Below are positions 25,251 through 34,660 of a DNA stretch of 64,000 nt, piece after piece. Below the pieces are notes generated by a model. It searched no databases, was not told the DNA's origin, and worked only from the letters and a program-made list of their open reading frames with translations. The translations under genes and the position numbers were made by a program. Each line of letters begins with the position of its first letter. Within the stretch, counting starts at the first letter, position 1. The stretch is from Variovorax sp. OV329 (lineage in GTDB: Bacteria > Pseudomonadota > Gammaproteobacteria > Burkholderiales > Burkholderiaceae_C), in NCBI RefSeq assembly GCF_900114785.1, contig NZ_FOUG01000008.1:186001-250000 (forward strand), in the 5' to 3' direction.

Positions 25251-27260
25251 TCAGGCGGTGGCCAGCGCAGCCGGGCGCGACAGGCGCAGGGCATGCATCC
25301 AGGCGCGGCGCAGCACGGCGGGCGAGCGCGATTCCTCGGGAATCAGCAGGAAGCCGCGGTCGCGCAGGCTGGCACCCAGGCTCAGCTGGCTGGTCAGCAC
25401 CGTGAGCGGAATTGCCAGCAGCAGCGGCAGGCCCACCGGCATCAGCCAGATCAGGGCGCTGGCGTCGATCATGGCGATGCCCAGGGCCAGCATGCCGACC
25501 ACGATGCTCATCGGGGCCAGGGCGCTGGCGGCGTCGCGCCAACCCACTGCAGCGGCTTCCCGCGGAGGCGACTTCCAGTCCAGCTTGATGCCGGTGATGG
25601 CCACCAGCACGAACAGCGAGTGGGCCAGCATGCGCACCGGCGCCTGCACGATGGCCATGGCGCTTTCCATGAGCGAGCTCTTGACCAGGCCCCAGAAGCC
25701 GCCGTACTGGCGCTGTTCCTTGCGCATCAGGATGGCGGCGACGCCCAGGATGCGGGGCAGGAACAGCAGGCACAAGGTCCAGGCCCACAGGCCCGCCAGT
25801 TCCGCCGGCAGCACGTGCCAGTCGGCGACCAGGTTCGAGCCGGCCAGCCACAGCGTGGTGCCCAGCGTCAGGAAGGCCAGCCACAGGGGGGCCGACACAT
25901 AGGCCATGGTGCCGGTGACGAACATCGCGCGGTGCACGGGGTGGATGCCGGGCTCGGCCATCAGCCGAGCGTTCTGCAGGTTGCCCTGGCACCAGCGGCG
26001 GTCGCGCTGCAGCTCGGCCAGAAGGTCCGGCGGCTGCTGCTCGTAGCTGCCCACCAGGTCGGCCACCAGCCACACGTGGTAGCCGGCGCGGCGCATCAGC
26101 GCGGCTTCGACGAAGTCGTGCGACATGATGCCGCCCGACATGCCGCCCTTGCCCTTGATGGGGGCCAGCGCGCAGTGCTGCATGAAGGGCTCGACGCGGA
26201 TGATCGCGTTGTGGCCCCAGTAGTGGGATTCGCCCAGCTGCCAGAACTGCATGCCCAGCGTGAACAGGCGGCCCGTCACGCGCGAGGCGAACTGCTGGGC
26301 GCGTGCGTGCAGCGTCACGTGGCCGATGGCCTGCGTGGCGGTCTGGATGATGCCGGCGCTGGGGTTGGCTTCCATCAGCTTGACCATGGCGGTCAGGCAG
26401 TCGCCGCTCATCACCGAGTCGGCATCCAGCACGACCATGTAGCGGTAGTCCTTGCCCCAGCGGCGGCAGAAGTCGGCCACGTTGCCGGCCTTGCGGTGCG
26501 TGCGGCGGGTGCGCAGGCGGTAGTACACCTCCACCTGCGGCTGGTTCGGGTTCTCGGCCAGCGCGGCGCGCAGGTCTTCCCAGGCGGCGCGCTCGGCGTC
26601 GGCCATGCCATCCTGGTAGCTGTCGGACAGCACGAACACGTCGAATTGCTTCGCGTGGCCCGTGGCGGCGACCGATTCGCAGGTGGCGCGCAGGCCGGCG
26701 AACACGGTGGCCACGTCCTCGTTGCAGATCGGCATGATGATGGCCGTCCGCGCCTCGGGATTCATCGGGTGGTCGGCGACCTGCCTGGCCGACAGGGCGT
26801 GCTTGTCGCCGCGCACCGAGACGTAGAAGCCCATGAGTGCGGTGACGAAGCCGGTCACGACCCAGCCTGACAGGATGGCGTAGAGCGCGATCTGGCCGTA
26901 CTGCAGCAGGGCGTTGTCGTACTCGGGCTGGATGGTGGCGAACAGGCAGGCGGCCAGCACGGTGCTCAGCACCGTCAGCAGGACGAAGGTGGAGCGGCGG
27001 CGCTCGGCAGCACGCTGCCAGGGCTGGCGGGCCTCGGGCGCGGCGGCCTGGCGGCGGGCGCCGCCCGCACCCAGGCGCACCAGCAGGCCGGTGCCGATGC
27101 TGTTCCAGAAACCACGCCAGGGACGCGGCACCATCGAGCCGCGGTTCAGCGGGGGGGCGGTGACGGAATTGGGGTGGCGCTCTTCACGGGCGGCGGGGCG
27201 AGCGGCGACAAAGTCGCTTTCGCCCAGCACGCGCAGCTGGGAAAAATCGTTGGGCTTCAT
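25251..27260 (-). CDS. opgH: Glucans biosynthesis glucosyltransferase H
   Basis: 669-aa membrane glycosyltransferase (also mdoH) that makes the beta-1,2-glucan backbone of osmoregulated periplasmic glucans from UDP-glucose. Family-2 GT motifs: TAIIMPICNEDVATVFAGL, the metal-binding VVLDADSVMSGD, GGIMSHDFVEAALMRRAGYHV and the processive QRDRRWCQGNLQN. Two N-terminal helices precede the domain and about five follow. A weak SD (AAAGG) precedes the ATG. The usual partner opgG is absent on either side. Confidence 0.95.
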   Translation of the reverse strand: MKPNDFSQLRVLGESDFVAARPAAREERHPNSVTAPPLNRGSMVPRPWRGFWNSIGTGLLVRLGAGGARRQAAAPEARQPWQRAAERRRSTFVLLTVLSTVLAACLFATIQPEYDNALLQYGQIALYAILSGWVVTGFVTALMGFYVSVRGDKHALSARQVADHPMNPEARTAIIMPICNEDVATVFAGLRATCESVAATGHAKQFDVFVLSDSYQDGMADAERAAWEDLRAALAENPNQPQVEVYYRLRTRRTHRKAGNVADFCRRWGKDYRYMVVLDADSVMSGDCLTAMVKLMEANPSAGIIQTATQAIGHVTLHARAQQFASRVTGRLFTLGMQFWQLGESHYWGHNAIIRVEPFMQHCALAPIKGKGGMSGGIMSHDFVEAALMRRAGYHVWLVADLVGSYEQQPPDLLAELQRDRRWCQGNLQNARLMAEPGIHPVHRAMFVTGTMAYVSAPLWLAFLTLGTTLWLAGSNLVADWHVLPAELAGLWAWTLCLLFLPRILGVAAILMRKEQRQYGGFWGLVKSSLMESAMAIVQAPVRMLAHSLFVLVAITGIKLDWKSPPREAAAVGWRDAASALAPMSIVVGMLALGIAMIDASALIWLMPVGLPLLLAIPLTVLTSQLSLGASLRDRGFLLIPEESRSPAVLRRAWMHALRLSRPAALATA

Positions 27261-27268
27261 CGGCGCCT

Positions 27269-27472
27269 TTAGAAAGCTTGTTTGTCGCGGACCGGCGTGT
27301 CGCCGATTGCCGGAAAGCGCTTGAATACGCTGTCTGGCGCCATCCCGTTACCCGACTCGAGCGAGCCGGACAGTTGGGTCGCCGCGCGTGGCCGCGAGGG
27401 CGAAACGTGCTTGTGGCGCAGGCCGTACTGGGGCGAGCGCGTGGCGAAAGATGGGCTGGAAAGTGTCGTCAT
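27269..27472 (-). CDS. Possible small protein upstream of opgH (67 aa)
   Basis: An ATG frame of 67 codons ends 8 bp before the opgH start. The product is MTTLSSPSFATRSPQYGLRH onward, rich in Ser/Arg/Pro, with no membrane segment. Its third codon positions are mostly G or C, as in neighbouring genes, which favours coding over chance, but no clear ribosome site precedes it and I recognise no family. It could equally be part of the opgH leader. The wider stretch 27261-27653 holds nothing else I can support apart from the possible terminator next to glrR. Confidence 0.4.
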   Translation of the reverse strand: MTTLSSPSFATRSPQYGLRHKHVSPSRPRAATQLSGSLESGNGMAPDSVFKRFPAIGDTPVRDKQAF

Positions 27473-27623
27473 GCGAGCTATAGGGCAATCCCTGTGCCAG
27501 CATGGAAAAACGCTTCCAAATCAACCACTTGCGAGAGCGTGGTCTGGGTTTTTCGGCCCATTCGCCGATCTTGGCCCTCAAAACCCTCGTTTTTGTCGCC
27601 GGATCACGACAAGGCCATTCAGC

Positions 27624-27653
27624 CCAAAAAATTAGTTATTGAAAATCAACAAC
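27624..27653 (-). terminator. Possible AT-rich terminator after glrR
   Basis: GTTATTGA-AAA-TCAACAAC (27635-27653) forms a stem with one wobble pair immediately past the glrR stop. On the minus strand it is followed by TAACTAATTTTTTGGG, a short T run. The stem is AT-rich and weak, so this is tentative; the same region could carry the opgH promoter. Confidence 0.35.
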
Positions 27654-29075
27654 TTAGGGCTGTCGCTCGTCGGCGACGCCCTCTGCGGAGCCCGCCACGG
27701 GTCCCTTGAAGGAGCCCGGCGTCAGCTCGTGTTTCTGCAGCAGCCGGTAGAACTCCGTGCGGTTGCGGTCGGCCAGGCGGGCAGCGTCCGCAACGTTGCC
27801 GTCGGTGAGCTTGAGCAGGCCCACCAGGTAGTCGCGCTCGAAGCGCTGCTTGGCTTCGGCATAGGTCTGCACTTCCACCGTGGGCACCCGCAGGGCCCGC
27901 TGCACCAGGGCCAGCGGCACCAGGGGCGAGGTGGACAGGGCGCAGACCTGCTCCACCACGTTGTAGAGCTGGCGCACGTTGCCCGGCCAGGGCGCGGTGG
28001 TCAGGGCCTTCAATGCCTCCGGGGCAAATCCCGACAGCCGCTTGTTGTACTTGCCGGCCAGGCGCTGCAGGAAATGGTTGGCCAACAGGGGAATGTCCTC
28101 GCGACGCGCTGCCAGCGAGGGCAGGTTCAGTGTCACGACGTTGAGACGGTAGTACAGGTCCTCGCGGAACTGCCCGGCCTCCATGGCGGCGTCCAGGTCG
28201 CGGTGGGTGGCCGAGATGATGCGCACGTCGACCTGGATCGACTGGCTGCCGCCCAGCGGCCGCACCGCCCGCTCCTGCAGCACGCGCAGGAGCTTGACCT
28301 GCAGGGCGGGCGGCATGTCGCCGATTTCGTCCAGCAGCAGGGTGCCGCCGTCGGCCTGCTGGAACAGGCCCTTGTGGTTGGCATGCGCGTCGGTGAAGGC
28401 ACCCTTCATGTGGCCGAAGAGCTCGGACTCGAGCAGCGCCTCGGGAATGGCCCCGCAGTTCACCGCCACAAAGGGCTTTTCCGCCCGCGAGCTGGCCTTG
28501 TGGATGGCGCGTGCCAGCAACTCCTTGCCCGCGCCGCTGTCGCCGCGCAGCAGCACGCTGGCGTCGGACTTGGCCACCATGCGCGCCTCGGCCAGCAGCT
28601 CGGCCATGCGGTTGCTTCGGCTGACGATCTCGGAGCGCCAGCTCTCGTCGCCCGCGCCCTTGGCGGGCAGCACGGCCGGCGCGGCCAGCGACAGCGCCTG
28701 GCCGATCTTGTCGAGCAGCTCGCGTGCGTCGTAGGGCTTGGTGAGGTAGCCGAACACGCCGCGCGCGGTGGCTTCCACGGCGTCGGGGATGGTGCCGTGC
28801 GCGGTGAGCAGGATCACCGGCAGCGTCGGGTGCTGCTGGCGGATCTGGTCGAACAACTGCAGGCCGTCCTTGCCGGGCAGTCGCACGTCGCTGAGCACCA
28901 GCTGCGGATGCTCGATCTCCAGCTGGGTCAGCGCCGATTCCGCCGAAGTCACCGCCGTCACCTGGTAGCCGGCGCCGGTCAGGCGCATCGACAGCAGTCG
29001 CAGCATGTCCGGGTCGTCGTCCACCACCAGCAGGCGGGCGCCGCGGTGGGTGTTCTCGGGAATCGCGCTGCTCAT
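27654..29075 (-). CDS. glrR: Sigma-54-dependent response regulator, GlrR/QseF-like
   Basis: 473-aa NtrC-type regulator. The receiver domain spans residues ~14-130, with phospho-acceptor Asp63 in VLSDVRLPG. The AAA+ domain (~150-380) has Walker A GDSGAGKE, Walker B GGTLLLDEIGDMP and the R-finger region. The C-terminal HTH is GNVADAARLADRNRTEFYRLLQ. The sigma-54-contacting loop reads GAFTDA instead of GAFTGA (residues 225-230). It overlaps the preceding lipoprotein gene by 4 bp and belongs to an operon with a GlrK-like kinase. Confidence 0.92.
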   Translation of the reverse strand: MSSAIPENTHRGARLLVVDDDPDMLRLLSMRLTGAGYQVTAVTSAESALTQLEIEHPQLVLSDVRLPGKDGLQLFDQIRQQHPTLPVILLTAHGTIPDAVEATARGVFGYLTKPYDARELLDKIGQALSLAAPAVLPAKGAGDESWRSEIVSRSNRMAELLAEARMVAKSDASVLLRGDSGAGKELLARAIHKASSRAEKPFVAVNCGAIPEALLESELFGHMKGAFTDAHANHKGLFQQADGGTLLLDEIGDMPPALQVKLLRVLQERAVRPLGGSQSIQVDVRIISATHRDLDAAMEAGQFREDLYYRLNVVTLNLPSLAARREDIPLLANHFLQRLAGKYNKRLSGFAPEALKALTTAPWPGNVRQLYNVVEQVCALSTSPLVPLALVQRALRVPTVEVQTYAEAKQRFERDYLVGLLKLTDGNVADAARLADRNRTEFYRLLQKHELTPGSFKGPVAGSAEGVADERQP

Positions 29076-29740
29076 GGCTTGGTGGCGCTGGGGGCCGGCG
29101 CGGCCGGCACCGCCGGCGGATGGTTGCTGGGACGCGAGAAGCTGCGCTCGATGGCGCGCAGCGCTTCCAGGCGGTCGGTGAGCTGGTCGATGCGGCGCTG
29201 GCTGTCGCGCAGCTGCTGCGCCTGCTTCTCGCGCTCTTCCTCCACCTTGCGCTGCTCGCCGTAGCGGGCCCCCAGGGTGCGCGCCAGGGGTGCGAGCTGC
29301 TGGGCTTCGGGCGTGGTGCCGCTGGCCACGCGCTGCATCAGGCCCTGGGCGCGGATCAGGTCCGGGCCCTGGCGGGTCTGGGCCAGGGCCATGGCCAGCT
29401 GCATCTGCGACAGCGGCACCTCGCCGGGCTCGCCCAGGCGGCTGATCTCGTTGCCCAGGTCATTGGGGTTGAGGGTTCGCACCTTGTCGGCATAGGCCAG
29501 CGCGGCGGCGACCTGGCCGGAGGTGGCGGCGATGAAATTGATGGCCGGCTGGGTGGCCGGCGCGCTGGGCTCGGCCTCGACCGGGATCACGGGCGCGGGC
29601 AGGGTCTGGACCACGGGCGCCGGGGCCGTCGCGGGTGCCGGCTTGAGCACGGCGGGCGACGAGCAGGCAGCCAGCAGCACCGGTGCGGCGGCGGCAGCCC
29701 AGAGCGAGACAGTTCTGCGGGCAGACAGGAACAACGACAT
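29072..29740 (-). CDS. QseG-like lipoprotein between kinase and regulator
   Basis: 222-aa protein with a signal peptide and lipobox LLAAC near residue 25. A Pro/Ala-rich linker follows, then an alpha-helical segment and a predicted coiled coil (KVEEEREKQAQQLRDSQRRIDQLTDRL, shown in part). It sits between the glrK-like and glrR-like genes, exactly where enterobacteria encode QseG, an outer-membrane lipoprotein that interacts with the kinase. Sequence similarity is limited, so the functional link is positional. Confidence 0.7.
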   Translation of the reverse strand: MSLFLSARRTVSLWAAAAAPVLLAACSSPAVLKPAPATAPAPVVQTLPAPVIPVEAEPSAPATQPAINFIAATSGQVAAALAYADKVRTLNPNDLGNEISRLGEPGEVPLSQMQLAMALAQTRQGPDLIRAQGLMQRVASGTTPEAQQLAPLARTLGARYGEQRKVEEEREKQAQQLRDSQRRIDQLTDRLEALRAIERSFSRPSNHPPAVPAAPAPSATKP

Positions 29741-29784
29741 GAAGGACAGGAAAGGGGGCGCAGGACAGGAAGAATGGGACGGGC

Positions 29785-31212
29785 TCAGGCAGTGCGCGGC
29801 AGTTCGATGCGAAAGCGGGCGCCCGGTCCGTCGGTCAGCAGTTCGACACTGCCGCCATGGGCTGCAATGTACTCCTGCACGATGGAAAGGCCGATACCAG
29901 TGCCTTTCACCGCATGCTCGGGCTGGCGCTCTCCACGGAAGAAGGGTTCGAAGATGCGTTCACGGTCGCCATCGGCAATGCCGGGGCCGGCGTCGCAGAT
30001 GTCGATGCGCGCCACGCCGGGCCCGCTGGACACCGCCAGCGTGATCAGCCCGCCGCGCGCAGAGAAACGGATCGCGTTCGAGAGAAGATTGGCAAGCGCC
30101 GTGCCCAGCTTGACGCGGTCGGCGGCGACCTGCAGGTCCTCGCCCTCGGCGCGCACCTCCAGGCCCTGCGCCTGCCATTGCAGCCGCTGGGCATAGACCT
30201 GCTCCTCGATCAACGGCAGCAGCGGCACGCGCTCGCGGTGCAGTTGGCGCGCCTCGAATGCGGCGGCGTTGAAGCGCAGCAGCGCCTCGATCTGCCCCTG
30301 CAGCGCCACGGTGTTCTGCTGCAGGATCTGGGCGACCTCGCGTTGCGCCGGGTTCAACGCGCCGGTCACGCCGTCTTCCAGCAGCGACACGCCTTCGCGC
30401 AGCGCGGCCAGCGGCGTCTTCAGCTCATGCGACACGTGGCGCAGGAAGCGCGCCTTGTCGGCGTCCAGCTCGGTCAGGCGCAGGCGCAGCCATTCCAGCT
30501 GCTCCGACACGCGGCGCACGTCGGCCGGGCCGCGGATGTCGATAGGTTCGTCCAGGCGGTTCTCTCCCAGGCCGACGATGGCTCGCTCCAGGTGCTTGAA
30601 AGGCCGCGCCAGCCAGACGCCGAAGGCCAGCGCCAGGACCAGGGCCACGCCGCTGGCGGCCAGCACTTCGCTCATCAGGCGGCGGCGGGCGCTCTCGATG
30701 CGGTCGGCCAGCGCCTTGTTCTGCGCCTCGATCAGCGTCTGGGCCTGCTGCGCGATCTGCGTGTTGTTGCCGTCCAGGTCGCGGAACTGCAGCGCCATGC
30801 TGCTCTCGCGCGCCAGGGCGGTTTCCTGCGGGCCGGTGAGCAGCGACTCGATGGAGCCGATCTGCTTGCGCCATTCGTCGGCGGCCTCCACCGGCAGGCC
30901 GTTGGCCACCAGGCGGTCGATGGCGCCGTGCGCGTCGCGCGCCGCATCCTCGAAGCGGCGGCGCAGCACGCCGTCGTTGAGCACCAGCGACTGACGCCCG
31001 GCGCGCTCCATGGCGGCGCTGCGCTCGGCCAGCGACTGGGCCGAGCCCGAAAGCGTGAGGGCGCGCGCCGCGGCATCGCGGCTCTGGGTCATGAGGCCGT
31101 CGTACTGGAACACCGAGCGCAGCGCCACGCCCACCAGCAGCGCGGTGATCAGGAGGAAGCCGAAGAGCAGCAACTGCTGGAAGGAGCCGCGGGCGGACTT
31201 GAGGTTTCCCAT
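29785..31212 (-). CDS. glrK: Sensor histidine kinase, GlrK/QseE-like
   Basis: 475-aa membrane kinase. Helices at ~13-33 and ~180-205 bracket a helical periplasmic sensor domain, followed by HAMP (FKHLERAIVGLGENRLDEPI). The phospho-acceptor His is in LRHVSHELKTPLAALREG, the N box in LANLLSNAIRFSARGG, and G boxes in DICDAGPGIADGD and GTGIGLSIVQEY. The ATG shares its first base with the miaB stop (TGATG). It should phosphorylate the downstream GlrR-like regulator, whose enterobacterial counterpart controls envelope-stress genes and a small RNA. Confidence 0.92.
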   Translation of the reverse strand: MGNLKSARGSFQQLLLFGFLLITALLVGVALRSVFQYDGLMTQSRDAAARALTLSGSAQSLAERSAAMERAGRQSLVLNDGVLRRRFEDAARDAHGAIDRLVANGLPVEAADEWRKQIGSIESLLTGPQETALARESSMALQFRDLDGNNTQIAQQAQTLIEAQNKALADRIESARRRLMSEVLAASGVALVLALAFGVWLARPFKHLERAIVGLGENRLDEPIDIRGPADVRRVSEQLEWLRLRLTELDADKARFLRHVSHELKTPLAALREGVSLLEDGVTGALNPAQREVAQILQQNTVALQGQIEALLRFNAAAFEARQLHRERVPLLPLIEEQVYAQRLQWQAQGLEVRAEGEDLQVAADRVKLGTALANLLSNAIRFSARGGLITLAVSSGPGVARIDICDAGPGIADGDRERIFEPFFRGERQPEHAVKGTGIGLSIVQEYIAAHGGSVELLTDGPGARFRIELPRTA

Positions 31213-32582
31213 CAGGCGGCCAGCACCGTGCCGCCGGCCTGCTGCAACGCGGAGCCCTCGCGGGTGGGCACCTCGCCGCGCAGCGTGTAGGACATCGAGC
31301 GGGTGATGCGCAGCTCGATCATCTGGCCGACCAGGCGGTGGTCGCCCTGGAAGTTGACCACGCGGTTGCACTCGGTGCGGCCCATCAGCTCGTCGGCGTC
31401 GCGGCGGGAAGCGCCTTCCACCAGCACGCGCTGCAGCGTGCCCACGCGGCTCTCGCCGATGCGCTTGACGTTGTCGTCGATGCTCTTCTGCAGCTGGTGC
31501 AGGCGCGCGAGCTTGACCTCGTGCGGCGTGTCGTCGTGCAGGGCGGCCGCGGGCGTGCCGGGACGCGGGCTGAAGATGAAGCTGAAGCTGGAGTCGAAGC
31601 CGACGTCCTCGATCAGCTTCATCATCCGGCCGAAGTCTTCATCGGTCTCGCCCGGGAAGCCGACGATGAAGTCGCTGGACAGCGCGATGTCCGGCCGGAT
31701 GGCTCGCAGCTTGCGCACCGTGCTCTTGTATTCCATGGCCGTGTAGCCGCGCTTCATCGCCATCAGGATGCGGTCGCTGCCGTGCTGCACCGGCAGGTGC
31801 AGGTGGTTCACCAGCTGCGGCACCTTGGCATAGGCCTCGATCAGGCGCGGCGTGAACTCGTTGGGGTGGCTGGTGGTGTAGCGGATGCGCTCGATGCCCG
31901 GGATGTCGGCCACGTACTCGATGAGCAGGGCGAAGTCGGCGATCTCGCTCGTGTCGCCCATCTTCCCGCGGTAGGCGTTGACGTTCTGGCCCAGCAGGGT
32001 CACTTCGCGCACGCCCTGCGCGGCCAGGCCGGCCACCTCGACCAGCACGTCGTCGAAGGGGCGGCTGACTTCCTCGCCGCGGGTGTAGGGCACCACGCAG
32101 TAGCTGCAGTACTTGGAGCAGCCTTCCATGATCGAGACGAAAGCCGTGGCGCCTTCCACCCGCGCGGGCGGCAGGTTGTCGAACTTCTCGATTTCCGGAA
32201 AGCTGATGTCCACCTGCGGGCGGTCCAGGCGCTCGCGCCGGGCCAGCAGCTCGGGCAGGCGGTGCAGGGTCTGCGGGCCGAACACCACGTCCACGTAGGG
32301 CGCGCGGGCGATGATGGCGTCGCCTTCCTGGCTGGCCACGCAGCCGCCCACGCCGATCTTCACGCCCCTGGCCTTGAGGTGCTTCACGCGGCCCAGGTCG
32401 GAGAACACCTTCTCCTGGGCCTTCTCGCGCACCGAGCAGGTGTTGAAGAGGATGAGGTCGGCTTCCTCCACGTCCTGGGTGGGCTCGTAGCCCTGTGCGG
32501 CGTTCAGCACGTCGGCCATCTTGTCCGAGTCGTACTCGTTCATCTGGCAGCCGAAGGTTTTGATGAAGACTTTCTTGGTCAT
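31212..32582 (-). CDS. miaB: tRNA-2-methylthio-N6-dimethylallyladenosine synthase
   Basis: 456-aa radical-SAM methylthiotransferase acting on A37 of tRNAs. The N-terminal UPF0004 domain has cluster cysteines in [19 protein letters not shown] and GVGGCVASQ; the radical SAM motif is [15 protein letters not shown]; the C-terminal TRAM domain includes [12 protein letters not shown]. Length is typical. It is the first gene of the miaB-glrK-qseG-glrR string and overlaps glrK by one base. Confidence 0.96.
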   Translation of the reverse strand: MTKKVFIKTFGCQMNEYDSDKMADVLNAAQGYEPTQDVEEADLILFNTCSVREKAQEKVFSDLGRVKHLKARGVKIGVGGCVASQEGDAIIARAPYVDVVFGPQTLHRLPELLARRERLDRPQVDISFPEIEKFDNLPPARVEGATAFVSIMEGCSKYCSYCVVPYTRGEEVSRPFDDVLVEVAGLAAQGVREVTLLGQNVNAYRGKMGDTSEIADFALLIEYVADIPGIERIRYTTSHPNEFTPRLIEAYAKVPQLVNHLHLPVQHGSDRILMAMKRGYTAMEYKSTVRKLRAIRPDIALSSDFIVGFPGETDEDFGRMMKLIEDVGFDSSFSFIFSPRPGTPAAALHDDTPHEVKLARLHQLQKSIDDNVKRIGESRVGTLQRVLVEGASRRDADELMGRTECNRVVNFQGDHRLVGQMIELRITRSMSYTLRGEVPTREGSALQQAGGTVLAA

Positions 32583-32720
32583 GGGGTGCCCGTCGAGGGT
32601 GGGTCAGGTGGGCGATCGGTCAATGGAAAGGAGATGCCTCCGGCGCGGGGCATCGTCCAGACCCCGCGCGTCGCGTCGTGTTGTCGTCATGGCTGGCCCG
32701 CCGCGGCCAGCCGGCCCGTC

Positions 32721-33209
32721 CTACTGGCCGTAGCCCGGCAACTGGTTGTAGGGCGTGGTGCCGTCGTCGCGCGGGCCGGTGTTGGCGACGAAGGGCCAGA
32801 AATTGAAGAAGGGCTTCGGGGCGCCCGCGCGCTTGGTGCCGGCTTCCAGGTTGTTCAGGATCCAGATCTGGTTGACCATGCCCGAAGTGGCTTCCCGGGT
32901 GTAGTTCACCGCGAAGCTCTGGCCCGCCAGCGATGCGGGCGAGGTCAGCATGCGCTGGGCGCTCTGCACGCGCACACCCGGCGACAGGCGGGCGGCCTGG
33001 CCGTCGAGCAGGATCGCGGGCGGCGCGCCGAAGCTGATCTCGCCGCGCAGGGCGTTCATGGGAAAGACGCGGCCGCCGACGGCGGCTTCTGGCTGGCCCT
33101 GGAGCACGTCGTCCTGCGCGTGGGCGGCCGGCAGTTGCAGCAGCGACGTGACAGCGGCTGCAGCGATGAAGAGGGTCTTGATGGAACTTGTGGCGATGCA
33201 GCGGTTCAT
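32721..33209 (-). CDS. Exported hypothetical protein
   Basis: 162-aa protein with a clear signal peptide (TLFIAAAAVTSLLQLPAAHA) and no recognised domain. The mature part contains GGRVFPMNALRGEISFGAPP and ends with an aromatic/Pro-rich segment (PFFNFWPFVANTGPRDD). Homologues of this kind occur in Comamonadaceae without an assigned role. A GC-rich stem (GGCTGGCC / GGCCAGCC, 32691-32712) lies just beyond its stop and may help end transcription. It stands alone between miaB and the divergent RND genes. Confidence 0.75.
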   Translation of the reverse strand: MNRCIATSSIKTLFIAAAAVTSLLQLPAAHAQDDVLQGQPEAAVGGRVFPMNALRGEISFGAPPAILLDGQAARLSPGVRVQSAQRMLTSPASLAGQSFAVNYTREATSGMVNQIWILNNLEAGTKRAGAPKPFFNFWPFVANTGPRDDGTTPYNQLPGYGQ

Positions 33210-33412
33210 GGGGTATATCCAGAGGCTGAGCGGGCGATTTTACGAGACAGGTGTCGGCCCCGCCCCACGGCCGGCCACCATGGCTTTACCTATCTTTACG
33301 GAAGGCATGGACGCGCGGGCCCCGTCACTGGTCCAATAGTTGCCTTTGGTAACGATCTCAGAGTGTCGGTCCAAATTTGCCTCACGTCGCCCCCGTTGTT
33401 GTTATTTGCCCC

Positions 33413-34660
33413 ATGAAGAAAAAAGTCGTCCTGCCCTTGCTGGCTGTCCTGGTTCTCGGGGGCGCGGCCTTCTGGTGGAACTCGGGCCGGCAGGCCACCA
33501 ATGGCGCGGTGTCCCAACAACAGAACGGCAGCGGCGAGAACGCTGCGCCGCGCGCGGCCGGCGCGCCCGCCCTGGTCACGCTGGCCAAGGCCAGCAGGCA
33601 GGACGTGCCGATCACCGTGCAGGTCAACGGCAGCGTGGTCTCGCTCAACAGCGTGGACCTGCGCCCGCAGATCACCAACACCATCCGCGAGGTGCACGTG
33701 AAGGAGGGCCAGTTCGTCAAGGCCGGCCAGCTGCTCTTCACGCTGGACGAGCGCGCCGACCAGGCCAACCTGGCCAAGGCGAAGGCCCAGCAGCTCAAGG
33801 ACGAGGCCACCCTGGCCGACCTGCAGCGCCAATACAAGCGCAACCAGGAGTTGCTGGCGCAGAACTTCATTTCCAAGAGCGCGGCCGACGCAACGCTGGC
33901 GCAGCTCGATGCGCAGCGCGCCGCCGTGGCGGCCGACAAGGCGGCGGTGCAGGCGGCGCAGGTGGCGCTGAGCTACTCGACGCTGAGCGCGCCCATTGCC
34001 GGGCGCATCGGCGCCGTCAACGTCTATCCGGGCAGCCTGGTGCAGCCCAGCGCCTCCCTGCTGACCATCACCCAGCTCGACCCCATTGCCGTGAGCTTCC
34101 CGGTGCCCGAGGACAAGCTGCAGGACCTGCTGGCGGCGGCGCGCGGCCGCACCGAGGTCAAGGCCATCGTGCCCGGCCGCCAGCCGATCGAAGGCACGCT
34201 GGACTTCGTCGACAACACGGTCGATCCGCAGATCGGCACCGTGCGTGCCAAGGCGGTGTTCAAGAACCCCGACCAGGGCCTGTGGCCCGGCCAGTTCGTC
34301 GAGACGCACGTGACGGTGCGCACCCTGAAGGACGCGACCGTGATTCCTGCCACCGCCGTCATGCTGCTGGCCGACGGCAACTCGGTCTACGTGGTGGACG
34401 AGCAGCGCAACGCCACCCGGCGCAAGGTGGAGCCGATCTACAACTTCGGCACCCGGGTGGTGGTGAAAGGCCTGGAGGCCGGCGAGCAGGTGGTGCTGGA
34501 AGGCAAGCAGAACGTCCGGCCCGGCGGCAAGGTGCGCACCGATGCGCCCGCGCCGCGCCCGCAGCCCCCGGCGGCCGAGCCCCCGGGCGGTCCCACCGGC
34601 CCCGGCGCCGCCTCGGCGCGGCCTGAACCGATCGGACCCGTGGCGCAGCGGAGCCAGTAA
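33413..34660 (+). CDS. RND efflux periplasmic adaptor (MdtA-like membrane fusion protein)
   Basis: 415-aa membrane fusion protein. N-terminal anchor KKVVLPLLAVLVLGGAAFWW; lipoyl half-motifs in VDLRPQITNTIREVHVKEGQ and SYSTLSAPIAGRIGAVNVYP; alpha-helical hairpin (ATLADLQRQYKRNQELLAQN); beta-barrel domain with GTLDFVDNTVDPQIGTVRAK. The Pro-rich tail is extended. The ATG preceded by a pyrimidine-rich leader is chosen over an upstream in-frame ATG at 33377. Its TAA shares one base with the pump ATG (TAATG). It links the pump to an unlinked outer-membrane TolC-type channel. Confidence 0.93.
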   Translation: MKKKVVLPLLAVLVLGGAAFWWNSGRQATNGAVSQQQNGSGENAAPRAAGAPALVTLAKASRQDVPITVQVNGSVVSLNSVDLRPQITNTIREVHVKEGQFVKAGQLLFTLDERADQANLAKAKAQQLKDEATLADLQRQYKRNQELLAQNFISKSAADATLAQLDAQRAAVAADKAAVQAAQVALSYSTLSAPIAGRIGAVNVYPGSLVQPSASLLTITQLDPIAVSFPVPEDKLQDLLAAARGRTEVKAIVPGRQPIEGTLDFVDNTVDPQIGTVRAKAVFKNPDQGLWPGQFVETHVTVRTLKDATVIPATAVMLLADGNSVYVVDEQRNATRRKVEPIYNFGTRVVVKGLEAGEQVVLEGKQNVRPGGKVRTDAPAPRPQPPAAEPPGGPTGPGAASARPEPIGPVAQRSQ

